Assembly: GCA_031179305.1 (NCBI GenBank)
Contig: JAPSHX010000019.1
Span: 1-64,000 of the forward strand
Origin: Paenarthrobacter sp.
Lineage (GTDB): Bacteria > Actinomycetota > Actinomycetes > Actinomycetales > Micrococcaceae
Reading direction: 5' to 3'
DNA length: 64,000 nucleotides
The position numbers and the translations under genes are program-made. Positions 53,133 to 63,900 of the stretch are shown here, one piece after another; positions within the stretch are counted from its first letter, which is position 1, and each line of letters begins with the position of its first letter. The notes below the pieces were generated by a model, which was not told the DNA's origin, searched no databases, and worked only from the letters and a program-made list of their open reading frames with translations.

Positions 53133-54713
53133 GTGTTCAATTCACTCTCTGACCGCTTGACAGCAACCTTCAAGAACCTTCGTGGCAAGGGCCGCCTCAC
53201 CGAGGCTGATGTCGATGCCACGGTTCGGGAGATTCGCCGTGCCTTGCTGGATGCGGACGTTGCCGTATCCGTGGTCCGCGAGTTCACAGGCCGCGTTCGC
53301 GAACGGGCCTTGGGTGCCGAAGTCTCAGGAGCATTGAACCCGAGCCAGCAGATCGTGAAGATCGTCAACGAGGAACTCAAGGAGATCCTTGGTGGCGAAA
53401 CCCGCCGCATCCGCCTGGCCAAGACGGGCCCCACCATCATCATGCTTGCCGGTCTCCAAGGTGCCGGTAAGACCACCCTCGCCGGCAAACTGTCCAAGTG
53501 GCTCAAGGCCCAGGGCCACAGCCCCATGCTGGTGGCCTGTGACCTTCAGCGACCCAACGCCGTGACCCAGCTTCAGGTTGTTGGTCAGCGCGCGGGCGTC
53601 CCGGTGTTCGCTCCGCACCCCGGTGCTACGTCCGAGCTCGAGCACCCTGCCGGTGACCCGGTGGCCGTAGCCAAGGCCGGCGTCGAGGAAGCGCGCCAGA
53701 AGCTGCACGACGTCGTGATCGTTGACACCGCCGGCCGTCTTGGCGTTGACGCCGAGATGATGGATCAAGCCCGCCGCATCCGTCAGGCCATCATCCCCAA
53801 CGAAGTTCTTTTCGTCATCGACTCAATGATTGGCCAGGATGCCGTCAACACGGCGATGGCCTTCGATGAAGGCGTCAACTTCACGGGTATCGTGCTCTCC
53901 AAGCTCGACGGCGACGCCCGCGGTGGTGCCGCGCTTTCGGTAGCGTCCGTAACCGGTAAGCCGGTCATGTTCGCGTCCACCGGTGAAGGCCTGGACGATT
54001 TCGAACTGTTCCACCCGGACCGCATGGCCTCCCGCATCCTGGACATGGGTGACGTCCTCACCCTGATCGAACAGGCCGAGAAGGCGTGGGACAAAGACGA
54101 AGCCGCCCGGATGGCGAAGAAGTTCGCTGACCAGGAAGACTTCACCCTGGATGACTTCCTCGCCCAGATGCAGCAGATCCGCAACATGGGCTCCATGAAG
54201 AAGATGCTCATGATGATGCCGGGCGCGCAAAACATCCGGCAGCAATTGGAGAACTTCGACGAAAAAGAGATCGACCGCGTCGAGGCCATCGTCCGCTCCA
54301 TGACTCCGCACGAGCGTGTAGCTCCGAAGATCATCAACGGTTCCCGTCGCGCCCGTATCGCCAAGGGTTCCGGTGTGCACGTGTCTGAGGTCAATGGCCT
54401 GCTGGAGCGCTTCGCCCAGGCCCAAAAGATGATGAAGAAGCTCGCGCAGGGTGGTGGCATGCCGGGTATGCCCGGGATGCCTGGCCTTGGAGGCCCCGGC
54501 GGAGGACGCAAGGGAGGCAAAAACGCCCCGAAGAAGAAGGCGCGCTCGGGCAACCCTGCCAAGGCAGCCCAGGAGCTGCGGGATGCAGAAGCCAAACGGG
54601 CAAACGCAGCCTCGGCAGCCCCCACGGGCGCAGCTTTCGGCCAAGGCGCGGCAGACTTCGATCCCTCATCGCTCAACCTCCCCAAGGGCTTCGACAAGTT
54701 CCTGGGAAAGTAA
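53133..54713 (+). CDS. ffh: Signal recognition particle protein Ffh
   Basis: SRP54 GTPase that binds signal sequences and 4.5S RNA and targets nascent membrane proteins to FtsY. The N and G domains (about 1-295) include GLQGAGKTTLAGKLSKWL, VDTAGRLGVDAEMM and SKLDGDARGGAALS. The methionine-rich M domain (about 320-440) has MQQIRNMGSMKKMLMMMPG and RRARIAKGSG. The C-terminal extension (440-526) is low complexity, with GMPGMPGMPG then a Lys-rich stretch, longer than in E. coli. GTG 53133 is the start. A hairpin follows the stop. Confidence 0.97.
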   Translation: MFNSLSDRLTATFKNLRGKGRLTEADVDATVREIRRALLDADVAVSVVREFTGRVRERALGAEVSGALNPSQQIVKIVNEELKEILGGETRRIRLAKTGPTIIMLAGLQGAGKTTLAGKLSKWLKAQGHSPMLVACDLQRPNAVTQLQVVGQRAGVPVFAPHPGATSELEHPAGDPVAVAKAGVEEARQKLHDVVIVDTAGRLGVDAEMMDQARRIRQAIIPNEVLFVIDSMIGQDAVNTAMAFDEGVNFTGIVLSKLDGDARGGAALSVASVTGKPVMFASTGEGLDDFELFHPDRMASRILDMGDVLTLIEQAEKAWDKDEAARMAKKFADQEDFTLDDFLAQMQQIRNMGSMKKMLMMMPGAQNIRQQLENFDEKEIDRVEAIVRSMTPHERVAPKIINGSRRARIAKGSGVHVSEVNGLLERFAQAQKMMKKLAQGGGMPGMPGMPGLGGPGGGRKGGKNAPKKKARSGNPAKAAQELRDAEAKRANAASAAPTGAAFGQGAADFDPSSLNLPKGFDKFLGK

Positions 54714-54722
54714 ACCGTGGCT

Positions 54723-54753
54723 GACATCCCAACCGCGCCGCAGTTGGGATGTC
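54723..54753 (+). terminator. Hairpin after ffh
   Basis: A perfect 11-bp stem GACATCCCAAC/GTTGGGATGTC (54723-54733 and 54743-54753) with a 9-nt loop and no T tract. It ends 12 bp before the -10 element of the next gene. Confidence 0.55.
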
Positions 54754-54765
54754 GGAGCCGTGGAA

Positions 54766-54777
54766 TAGGCTGAATCA
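54766..54777 (+). promoter_or_regulatory. Leaderless promoter of the alpha/beta-hydrolase gene
   Basis: TAGGCT (54766-54771), six bases, then ATG 54778; no ribosome binding site. Confidence 0.55.
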
Positions 54778-57519
<2,742 letters not shown>

Positions 57520-57520
57520 C

Positions 57521-57532
57521 TACGCTTTTGCC
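57521..57532 (+). promoter_or_regulatory. Leaderless promoter of the amidohydrolase gene
   Basis: TACGCT (57521-57526), six bases, then ATG 57533; no ribosome binding site. Confidence 0.55.
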
Positions 57533-58615
57533 ATGGCCAACATCATCGAATTCAGCGGACCCGTGCTCGTATCGGCAGCCGAAGAACGCCATGGGCTGTG
57601 GTCCGTAGACGGCAAGCTGACGTTCGAGCGTCCCTTTGCGACGCCGGACAGGGTGTTGGATGGCTGGGTTCTGCCGGGTTTCGTTGATGCCCACTGCCAC
57701 ATTGGGCTCGGCGCTGGAGGAGCTGTGGACGAACAGGTCACGCAGGCCCAGGCCCAGGCAGACCTCGACGCTGGAACGCTGCTGATCCGCGATTGCGGAT
57801 CGCCCGGCGACACCCGCTGGGTGCAGCAACGAACGGACTTGCCCCGACTGATCAGGTCGGGTCGGCATATCGCCCGGAGCCGACGTTATCTCCGCGGGTT
57901 GGGCCATGAAATTGAGCCCGGAGAACTAGTGGAGACGGTCCGGAAGGAAGCCCACGACGGCGATGGCTGGGTAAAACTGGTGGGCGACTGGATCGATCGC
58001 GGTGTTGGAGACCTCGCAGCCTCGTTCCCTGCGAAGATCGTCAAGGAAGCCATCTCGGCGGCGCACGATGAGGGCGCAAGGGTCACCGCACATTGTTTCG
58101 GCGAGGCCACCATAGATGACATGCTCGACGCCAATATCGACTGCATAGAGCACGCCACTGGTCTCCTTCCGCGGCATCTGCCGCGCTTGGTGGAACAGTC
58201 AGTGCCTATCGTCCCCACCTTGGTCAACATCGCTACCTTCCCGGATATCGCTGCCCAGGCAGGGCCGAAGTTTCCTGACTACGCGGCCCACATGATTCGT
58301 CTCTGGGAGCGTCGTCGCGAGCGGGTGCTGGAGGCCTTCGAATCAGGGGTTTCAATTTATGCAGGTACTGACGCCGGCAGCGTGATCAAACACGGCAGGA
58401 TTGCGGACGAAATGATGGAACTGCACGACGCCGGCCTTCCGCCGGCGGCGGTGCTGCACGCCGCCACCTGGGGCGCCCGTGAGTGGCTGGGAGTCGAGGC
58501 CATCGGCGAAGGCGCAAGTGCCGACGTCGTGCTGTGCAGTGACGATCCGCGTCGTCATCCGGGTACCGTCGCGGCGCTCAAGCATGTCGTGCTCAGGGGC
58601 AATGTCGTCCGTTAG
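57533..58615 (+). CDS. Amidohydrolase (imidazolonepropionase-like)
   Basis: A 360-residue metal-dependent amidohydrolase, cytoplasmic. The metal signature HxH is in GFVDAHCHIGLGAG (about 54-56); later ligands are the Lys/His in VKLVGDW and VTAHCFGEA, the His in CIEHATG and the Asp in YAGTDAGS. This pattern belongs to imidazolonepropionase/prolidase-like enzymes that cleave cyclic amides or dipeptides. No his-utilisation genes are adjacent. It is divergent from thiC; its transcript likely starts at the ATG. Confidence 0.9.
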   Translation: MANIIEFSGPVLVSAAEERHGLWSVDGKLTFERPFATPDRVLDGWVLPGFVDAHCHIGLGAGGAVDEQVTQAQAQADLDAGTLLIRDCGSPGDTRWVQQRTDLPRLIRSGRHIARSRRYLRGLGHEIEPGELVETVRKEAHDGDGWVKLVGDWIDRGVGDLAASFPAKIVKEAISAAHDEGARVTAHCFGEATIDDMLDANIDCIEHATGLLPRHLPRLVEQSVPIVPTLVNIATFPDIAAQAGPKFPDYAAHMIRLWERRRERVLEAFESGVSIYAGTDAGSVIKHGRIADEMMELHDAGLPPAAVLHAATWGAREWLGVEAIGEGASADVVLCSDDPRRHPGTVAALKHVVLRGNVVR

Positions 58616-58622
58616 GAATAAA

Positions 58623-58650
58623 TTGAAGCTTCAAGTAATTTAGATAGGTA
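58623..58650 (+). promoter_or_regulatory. Palindromic operator and promoter of the VOC gene
   Basis: A perfect 12-bp palindrome TTGAAGCTTCAA (58623-58634) overlaps a -35-like TTGAAG, and TAGGTA (58645-58650) lies 16 bp after it. A dimeric repressor such as a MarR-type protein could block the -35 site (inference). Confidence 0.45.
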
Positions 58651-58694
58651 AGAAGGTGCCGATGCGCGGCCGCCTCAGAACCCGGGAGCTTCAC

Positions 58695-59567
58695 ATGACC
58701 TCATCATTCAGCCAGGATCTTCTGCCTGCCGAACTCACCATGGGCACTGTCATGCTCAAGGTGGGCGATATGAAAGTCATGAGCGACTACTATCAGCGGG
58801 CACTCGGCCTGGAAGTTGTGGCCGAGCAGGATGGTGGGCTGTACCTGGGGCGCGTGGGAAAGCCCGTCGTCCACCTTGCCCCCGCTGCTGGGTTGCAGAT
58901 TCCCGGGCGGGGAGAGGCTGGTCTGTTCCACACGGCAATCCTGTTCCAAGATCAGCCGTCGCTGGCCGCGACTATTGCTACGGCCGCGGAGTACGAGCCT
59001 CGTGCTTTCGCGGGCAGCGCCGACCACCTGGTGAGCGAAGCGTTCTACTTCACTGATCCCGAAGGCAACGGAATTGAGCTGTACTACGACAAGCCGCGTG
59101 AGCTCTGGCAGTGGGACGGCAAGAATGTTGTGATGGACAATGTGGCTTTGCCACCGCAGCGCTTCCTTCAGCAGCACCTGAGTGAAGCTGCGGTGACAGG
59201 TCAACGCGAGGCCGCTGCCGGGATCGGACACGTGCACCTGCAAGTGGGTGACGTCGAAACTGCGCAAAAGTTCTACGTGGAGACTCTCGGCTTCGAGCGA
59301 ACCGCAGGCTGGCATGGCCAGGCACTATTCGTTTCCGCCGGCGGCTACCACCATCACATGGCCATGAACGTCTGGAACAGTCGCGGAGCAGGCCCCCGAA
59401 AGGACACGCTCGGCCTCGGGGAGGTTCTGATCGAAGTCCCCGGCAGTGACGACGTCGCAGCGCTGGCCGATCGCTTGAAGGTCGCAGGAGTGCAGAATCA
59501 TCACACAGGAGCTGAGCTTCGGTTTGAGGACCCCTGGCGGAACAAGCTGCGGGTTGCCGTCCGCTAG
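58695..59567 (+). CDS. VOC-family protein (CatE-like, two glyoxalase domains)
   Basis: A 290-residue protein with two vicinal-oxygen-chelate domains (about 15-135 and 165-285). The first has VMLKVGDMKVMSDYYQRALGLEV and FYFTDPEGNGIELYYDKP; the second has GHVHLQVGDVETAQKFYVETLGF, the His-rich AGGYHHHMAMNVW and ELRFEDPWRNKLRV. This is the layout of catechol-2,3-dioxygenase-like CatE, often induced by quinones. ATG 58695 follows GGGAG at good spacing; an earlier in-frame ATG at 58656 lies close to the promoter and is less likely. Confidence 0.9.
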   Translation: MTSSFSQDLLPAELTMGTVMLKVGDMKVMSDYYQRALGLEVVAEQDGGLYLGRVGKPVVHLAPAAGLQIPGRGEAGLFHTAILFQDQPSLAATIATAAEYEPRAFAGSADHLVSEAFYFTDPEGNGIELYYDKPRELWQWDGKNVVMDNVALPPQRFLQQHLSEAAVTGQREAAAGIGHVHLQVGDVETAQKFYVETLGFERTAGWHGQALFVSAGGYHHHMAMNVWNSRGAGPRKDTLGLGEVLIEVPGSDDVAALADRLKVAGVQNHHTGAELRFEDPWRNKLRVAVR

Positions 59568-59588
59568 CAGCTTGCTGCCACTCCTGCG

Positions 59589-59620
59589 CAGGCTCCCTCC
59601 TGCACAGGCTCCCTCCTGCA
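59589..59620 (+). repeat. Two perfect 16-bp tandem repeats at a promoter
   Basis: CAGGCTCCCTCCTGCA occurs twice head to tail (59589-59604, 59605-59620) and ends one base before the TAGGCT -10 element at 59622. It occupies the -35 region. Part of a third copy precedes it. Confidence 0.8.
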
Positions 59621-59621
59621 C

Positions 59622-59632
59622 TAGGCTGGGCA
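59622..59632 (+). promoter_or_regulatory. Leaderless promoter of the upstream ORF at 59633
   Basis: TAGGCT (59622-59627), five bases, then GTG 59633. The tandem 16-bp repeat lies directly upstream in place of a -35 consensus. Confidence 0.45.
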
Positions 59633-59689
59633 GTGACGGCACGAAGCCATTCGGATTCGTGCCGCCGCCCCGTCAGCACGAAGGAATGA
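59633..59689 (+). CDS. Leaderless 18-residue upstream ORF
   Basis: GTG 59633 opens MTARSHSDSCRRPVSTKE and stops at TGA 59687-59689, which overlaps the ATG of the next gene (ATGA). The GTG sits 5 nt after TAGGCT, so ribosomes would enter at the 5' end of the mRNA and reach the next start by coupling. The peptide has one Cys followed by two Arg. Actinobacteria use leaderless upstream ORFs for attenuation, but this one is not a known class. Confidence 0.4.
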   Translation: MTARSHSDSCRRPVSTKE

Positions 59690-60138
59690 GAGTACTCTCC
59701 ATGGGCTTTGCCGAAATTTTTGTAGCCACCCACGATGAAGCACTCAAGCGGGCAGCTGCCCTTGAAAAGGGGGCTGACGTAACCGGCCCCGCCGTGAGGA
59801 TTGAGGGAATCACCGACTTCGAGGTGGAGCAGTTGGGCGACCTCGCAGGACAAGCTGTCCACGCCGCCGGAGCTGATTATGAGCTTGCTTTGGTTGATGT
59901 CACCAGTGATGCGCTCCTGGGCGTTCCTGAGGCCATGGTGCGGGCCTTGGCCGAACTCCTCACCTATGAAAGCGAAGGGGACGCGAACGTCCTCGATGAC
60001 GTGGCTGCTGCCTGGGCCGCACAGGACGATATGCCGTTTGATGCAGCGCGATCGCGCCAGTACGTCCAGCAGTTGGCCGCCCTTGCCACGGACGTTGAGA
60101 AGGCGGAGCGCTCCGGGCTCTTCGTCTGGTCTGAATGA
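59686..60138 (+). CDS. Hypothetical protein
   Basis: I do not recognise a family. The 150 residues (from MRVLSMGFAEIFVATHDEALKRA) are acidic, with no signal peptide or transmembrane segment, an alpha/beta start and a helical C-terminal half containing a DAARSRQYVQQLAAL stretch. The start may be ATG 59686, coupled to the upstream ORF, or ATG 59701, five codons later. The gene lies between the VOC gene and the rpsP operon and is likely a small cytoplasmic protein. Confidence 0.75.
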   Translation: MRVLSMGFAEIFVATHDEALKRAAALEKGADVTGPAVRIEGITDFEVEQLGDLAGQAVHAAGADYELALVDVTSDALLGVPEAMVRALAELLTYESEGDANVLDDVAAAWAAQDDMPFDAARSRQYVQQLAALATDVEKAERSGLFVWSE

Positions 60139-60219
60139 GGCATTGATCCGGACAAGCGCGGCACGTTATAACCGGGGGAGTGGGCAAGAACACGCCGCTC
60201 AACATGGGCTAAGTCGTAT

Positions 60220-60247
60220 TTGCTCCGGGCATCTGGCACAATAGACA
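60220..60247 (+). promoter_or_regulatory. Candidate rpsP promoter
   Basis: TTGCTC (60220-60225), a 16-bp spacer and TAGACA (60242-60247), leaving a leader of about 120 nt before rpsP. Confidence 0.4.
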
Positions 60248-60374
60248 GGTACTCGATCGGTGCGGCCCCTCTCTCCGTGCTCGTATCTTGTCCTTCGAAC
60301 CGTCAAGTATGGCCCGCCCCACGGGTGCAAAACGTCGGGTTCACCTCGTTTCAGAAACAGGAGTGACCACAAAA

Positions 60375-60794
60375 GTGGCCGTAAAGATTCGCCTTAAGCG
60401 CTTCGGTAAGATGCGCGCACCGTACTACCGCATTGTCGTCATGGATGCCCGCGCCAAGCGCGATGGCCGTGCCATTGAAGAAATCGGCAAGTACCACCCC
60501 ACCGAAGAGCCGTCGTACATCGAGGTCGCTTCCGAGCGCGCCCAGTACTGGCTTTCCGTTGGCGCCCAGCCCACCGAGCAGGTTGCCGCGATCCTGAAGA
60601 TCACCGGTGACTGGCAGAAGTTCAAGGGCCTGCCGGGCCAGGAAGGCACCCTGAAGACCAAAGCTCCGAAGGAAGCCTTCGTAGCCCCGGAGAAGGGTTC
60701 CGTCATCATTCCGGAAGCCATCACCAAGAAGGCCAAGAAGGACGAAGCCGAAGCTCCGGCCGAGGCTGAAGCAGAGACCACCGAGGCTGAGTAA
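60375..60794 (+). CDS. rpsP: 30S ribosomal protein S16
   Basis: Ribosomal protein of 139 residues. The conserved N terminus [21 protein letters not shown] and the segment [16 protein letters not shown] are typical of S16. A C-terminal extension of about 50 residues is rich in Lys, Glu and Ala and ends acidic, common in actinobacteria. GTG 60375 is chosen by homology; an in-frame GTG at 60363 sits inside the AGGAG region. It begins the rpsP-khpA-rimM-trmD-rplS cluster for ribosome assembly. Confidence 0.97.
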   Translation: MAVKIRLKRFGKMRAPYYRIVVMDARAKRDGRAIEEIGKYHPTEEPSYIEVASERAQYWLSVGAQPTEQVAAILKITGDWQKFKGLPGQEGTLKTKAPKEAFVAPEKGSVIIPEAITKKAKKDEAEAPAEAEAETTEAE

Positions 60795-60795
60795 G

Positions 60796-61038
60796 TTGCT
60801 GGCAGAAGCGCTCGAGCACTTGGTCCGTGGGATCGTTGACAGCCCTGAGGATGTCAAGGTCAGTGCCAAGAACAACCGCCGCGGGGAATCCCTCGAGGTG
60901 CGCGTTCACCAGGAGGACCTCGGACGGGTGATCGGCCGTCAGGGACGCACCGCACGCGCATTGCGCACTGTGGTTGCAGCTTTGGCTGGTGGCGAGCAGG
61001 TCAGGGTCGACGTCGTCGATACCGACCGTCGCCGGTAA
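60796..61038 (+). CDS. khpA: KH-domain RNA-binding protein KhpA
   Basis: An 80-residue single KH-domain RNA-binding protein. The KH signature is RVIGRQGRTARALRTVV (about 44-60). It starts with TTG one base after the rpsP stop, so the genes are coupled. KhpA partners with KhpB/Jag in other Gram-positives to bind mRNAs; khpB is not in this window. Confidence 0.95.
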   Translation: MLAEALEHLVRGIVDSPEDVKVSAKNNRRGESLEVRVHQEDLGRVIGRQGRTARALRTVVAALAGGEQVRVDVVDTDRRR

Positions 61039-61062
61039 CGCGCTCAGCACTACTTGTCTTAG

Positions 61063-61100
61063 ATCCGGCCCCTTCACCGAATATGGTGGAGGGGCCGGAT
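61063..61100 (+). terminator. Hairpin between khpA and rimM
   Basis: A 16-bp stem with one G-T pair (61063-61078 and 61085-61100) around loop GAATAT, followed by TGCTTTATCC. It could attenuate transcription into rimM-trmD. Confidence 0.65.
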
Positions 61101-61169
61101 TGCTTTATCCACATTTTCCTGTCCGTTGCCGCCCGGTGGCGCGGGCACTACAAGAATTCAGAGGAACCC

Positions 61170-61724
61170 ATGCAGCTCCAGGTGGCCCGGATCGGCAAAC
61201 CCCATGGCATCCGCGGCGAGGTTACGGTGCAGGTTCTCACCGATGCCCCCTCCGAGCGCTTCGTCGCCGGAACGGAGTTCGTCGTTGAGCCCGCCTCCGC
61301 TGGACCTTTGACCATCCGCAGTGCCAGGTGGAACAAGGACATCCTCCTGCTTGGCTTCGAAGAAGTTGCCGACCGCAATGCCGCCGAGGTCATCCGTGGG
61401 GCGAAGCTCTTCGTCGAAACCGAGGAACTGGACGACGGGGATGATGACGAGGGCTGGTACGAGCACGAGCTCGTTGGCCTCGAGGCCCGGGTCGGTTCGC
61501 GAGTGGTGGGCAAGGTTGCCGCCCTCACCACACTGCCCGTTCAGGATCTGTTGACGGTCAAGGCCGACGACGGCAAGGAAATCTTGGTTCCCTTCGTCGA
61601 GGAAATCGTGCCGGAGGTCAATGTCGAGGGCGGGTACATCCTGATCACTCCGCCGGCCGGCCTCTTTGAGATCAATGACGAGAATCCCAAGGAGTCCAAG
61701 GACGACGCCGGGGATGATGCCTGA
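61170..61724 (+). CDS. rimM: Ribosome maturation factor RimM
   Basis: Assembly factor that binds S19 and helps 30S head maturation. The 184-residue protein has the start QLQVARIGKPHGIRGEVTVQ, the VETEELDDGDDDEGWYEHEL region linking the two domains and the PRC-barrel part LPVQDLLTVKADDGKEILVPFVEEIV. ATG 61170 follows AGAGGAA; an in-frame ATG at 61083 lies in the hairpin. An acidic tail ends the protein. trmD begins immediately after the stop. Confidence 0.96.
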   Translation: MQLQVARIGKPHGIRGEVTVQVLTDAPSERFVAGTEFVVEPASAGPLTIRSARWNKDILLLGFEEVADRNAAEVIRGAKLFVETEELDDGDDDEGWYEHELVGLEARVGSRVVGKVAALTTLPVQDLLTVKADDGKEILVPFVEEIVPEVNVEGGYILITPPAGLFEINDENPKESKDDAGDDA

Positions 61725-62525
61725 ATGAGGATTGATGTTGTCAGCATTTTTCCTGAGTACCTGGCTCCACTGGAGTTATCGCTCATAGGCAAGGCCCGCC
61801 AGGACGGGTTGTTGGAGCTTAACGTCCACGATCTGCGCACCTTCACCACGGACAAGCACAGGACTGTAGATGACACGCCGTATGGTGGTGGCGCCGGAAT
61901 GGTCATGAAAGCCGAGCCTTGGGCGCAGGCGCTCGAATCGGTCGCAGCCGCCCGTGAGGGCTCCAGGCCTGTGCTGATTGTCCCTTCGCCGGCAGGGGAG
62001 AAGTTCAACCAGGCCTTGGCCTATGAGCTAGCCGAAGAAGAGCAGCTGGTCTTCGCCTGCGGACGCTACGAAGGCATCGACGAGCGCGTCATCGATTGGG
62101 CGCAGGAACACTTCACGGTCCGGCCCGTAAGTCTCGGTGACTACGTCCTCAACGGCGGAGAAGTGGCCGTGTTGGCCATGGTCGAGGCCATTGGCCGCCT
62201 CCTTCCCGGCGTGGTTGGCAACCCTGAGTCTTTGGTAGAGGAGTCCCACTCCGATGGCCTCCTGGAGTATCCCGTGTACACCAAACCGTCGGCATGGCGG
62301 GAACACGACGTCCCTCCGATCCTCCTCAGCGGTAACCACGGCAAGATTGCGCAGTGGCGTCGCCACGAGCAGTTCCGCCGGACGGCTGAGCGGAGGCCTG
62401 ATCTTATGGAGGGGTTCGACGCCGGTGTGTTGAGTCGCGCGGACCGCCAAGCCCTCGCAGACCTCGGGTACGACGTCGTTGACGGCCGCCTCAAGGCCAG
62501 GCCCGGCGGCGACATCGAAAACTAA
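61725..62525 (+). CDS. trmD: tRNA (guanine(37)-N1)-methyltransferase
   Basis: SPOUT methyltransferase modifying G37 next to the anticodon to prevent frameshifting. The 266-residue enzyme has the N terminus [28 protein letters not shown] and the trefoil-knot SAM site [27 protein letters not shown]. It starts the base after the rimM TGA, so translation is coupled. rplS follows after a 263-bp leader. Confidence 0.97.
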   Translation: MRIDVVSIFPEYLAPLELSLIGKARQDGLLELNVHDLRTFTTDKHRTVDDTPYGGGAGMVMKAEPWAQALESVAAAREGSRPVLIVPSPAGEKFNQALAYELAEEEQLVFACGRYEGIDERVIDWAQEHFTVRPVSLGDYVLNGGEVAVLAMVEAIGRLLPGVVGNPESLVEESHSDGLLEYPVYTKPSAWREHDVPPILLSGNHGKIAQWRRHEQFRRTAERRPDLMEGFDAGVLSRADRQALADLGYDVVDGRLKARPGGDIEN

Positions 62526-62564
62526 GTCCACTTCCCGCCGTCGAACGTCCGGAAGTCATGGCAG

Positions 62565-62594
62565 TTGGCCGGATGGTGGCGACTATGGCAGAAT
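62565..62594 (+). promoter_or_regulatory. Candidate rplS promoter
   Basis: TTGGCC (62565-62570), an 18-bp spacer and CAGAAT (62589-62594), or an overlapping TATGGC. It would give rplS its own transcript with a long leader. Confidence 0.35.
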
Positions 62595-62600
62595 TAACCC

Positions 62601-62788
62601 TTGTGTCTGCTGGGCTGACACCTGCCACAGGGGGAGTTCAGCCAACAGTCGGACAACCCGGCGACGCCAATCAGTGGCGGAGCTGGACACTAAGAAACTT
62701 CGGCGGAGATTTCCGGCTGCTTTCATGCCCGGGCTTGTCTGCCGTAACCCAAAGTGAATGACCTGTGGCGTTCACCAGGAGTGGATTA
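62601..62788 (+). promoter_or_regulatory. Long structured leader of rplS
   Basis: About 190 nt between the candidate promoter and the L19 start contain GGCTGA...TCAGCC closing an inner CCTG/CAGG hairpin. The end carries CAGGAG as ribosome binding site before ATG 62789. A long leader before a ribosomal protein gene suggests autogenous control; no known family is claimed. Confidence 0.35.
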
Positions 62789-63142
62789 ATGCATATCCTC
62801 GATAGCGTAGATGCAGCCTCGCTGCGTAACGATGTTCCGGAGTTCCGCGCGGGCGACACCCTCAAGGTTCACGTCAACATCATCGAAGGCAAGAACTCCC
62901 GTGTCCAGGTATTCCAGGGCTTCGTCCTGGGCCGCCAGGGTGACGGCGTTCGCGAAACTTTCACCGTGCGCAAGGTTTCCTTCGGTGTCGGCGTAGAGCG
63001 TACCTTCCCGGTGCACTCCCCGATCATCGACAAGATCGAGGTCGTCACCAAGGGTGACGTCCGCCGCGCGAAGCTTTACTACATGCGCGCACTGCGCGGT
63101 AAGGCTGCGAAGATCAAGGAAAAGCGCGACTTCGCCAAGTAA
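62789..63142 (+). CDS. rplS: 50S ribosomal protein L19
   Basis: Ribosomal protein of 117 residues at the 30S-50S interface. It has [31 protein letters not shown] and the conserved [24 protein letters not shown], and ends with [18 protein letters not shown] 62789 follows AGGAG with 8 nt spacing. lepB comes 80 bp later. Confidence 0.97.
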   Translation: MHILDSVDAASLRNDVPEFRAGDTLKVHVNIIEGKNSRVQVFQGFVLGRQGDGVRETFTVRKVSFGVGVERTFPVHSPIIDKIEVVTKGDVRRAKLYYMRALRGKAAKIKEKRDFAK

Positions 63143-63222
63143 GTCCTGCGACTTACGCAACGGGTCCAGGATTCGTGCCCGGTAGTTCCGGAGCAATCCG
63201 CAACGCAACAGGGATACGAGTC

Positions 63223-63900
63223 ATGGACACAACAGAACGCCAGCCCCGTAAACAGGGCTGGCGTTTTGTTTTGCTCGCACTGGTGCTGGCGGTCGCGATC
63301 AGCGGCTTGGTCCGGTCCTCGTGGCTGGATGTCTACTACATTCCGTCCGAGTCCATGGAGCCCCTCCTCGTTGAAGGGGATAGGATCCTGGTTTCGCGGA
63401 CGGCCTTCAGCGCCGAGCCGATCCGCCGCGGTGACGTTGTGGTGTTCGACGGCCGCGGTTCCTTCGCCCCCTTGAGCAGCGGCCAGGGCCCGTTCGTTGA
63501 CACGGTGTCGGCTGCAAGCCAATGGTTCGGGCTTACCGGCAGTGACACGACATACGTCAAGCGGGTCATTGGGATCGGGGGCGACCACGTCCAGTGCTGT
63601 GACGCAGCAGGGCATCTCACGGTCAATGGTCAGATTCTTGAGGAACCATATCTGTATCCGGGGGATGAGCCCAGCACGCAGAAATTCGACGTCGTAGTTC
63701 CTGATGGCCGTCTATGGCTCATGGGTGACCACCGTTCGCGTTCTGCTGACTCCCGTGGACTACTGGGAGCGCCAGGTGGCGGCATGGTCCCGGTCGAGCG
63801 TGTTATCGGGCGACCGGTCCGGATTGTTTGGCCACTTGATAGATTTGCAGAGATGCCTCGCTCAGCGCAGGCTGAAACATCATCGAAGAACGGACAGTAA
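63223..63900 (+). CDS. lepB: Signal peptidase I
   Basis: Membrane serine protease that removes signal peptides of secreted proteins. The 225-residue enzyme has one N-terminal transmembrane helix (about 12-30), the catalytic Ser in IPSESMEPLL, the catalytic Lys in YVKRVIGIGGD and box E GDHRSRSADSRG. ATG 63223 follows AGGGA and matches the conserved start; a GTG 48 nt upstream is in frame but less likely. Another gene starts directly after the stop. Confidence 0.96.
   Translation: MDTTERQPRKQGWRFVLLALVLAVAISGLVRSSWLDVYYIPSESMEPLLVEGDRILVSRTAFSAEPIRRGDVVVFDGRGSFAPLSSGQGPFVDTVSAASQWFGLTGSDTTYVKRVIGIGGDHVQCCDAAGHLTVNGQILEEPYLYPGDEPSTQKFDVVVPDGRLWLMGDHRSRSADSRGLLGAPGGGMVPVERVIGRPVRIVWPLDRFAEMPRSAQAETSSKNGQ

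Noticed and set aside
62558..62761. 67-codon open frame before rplS
   Set aside because: It spans the candidate promoter and leader, has no ribosome binding site and no family features.
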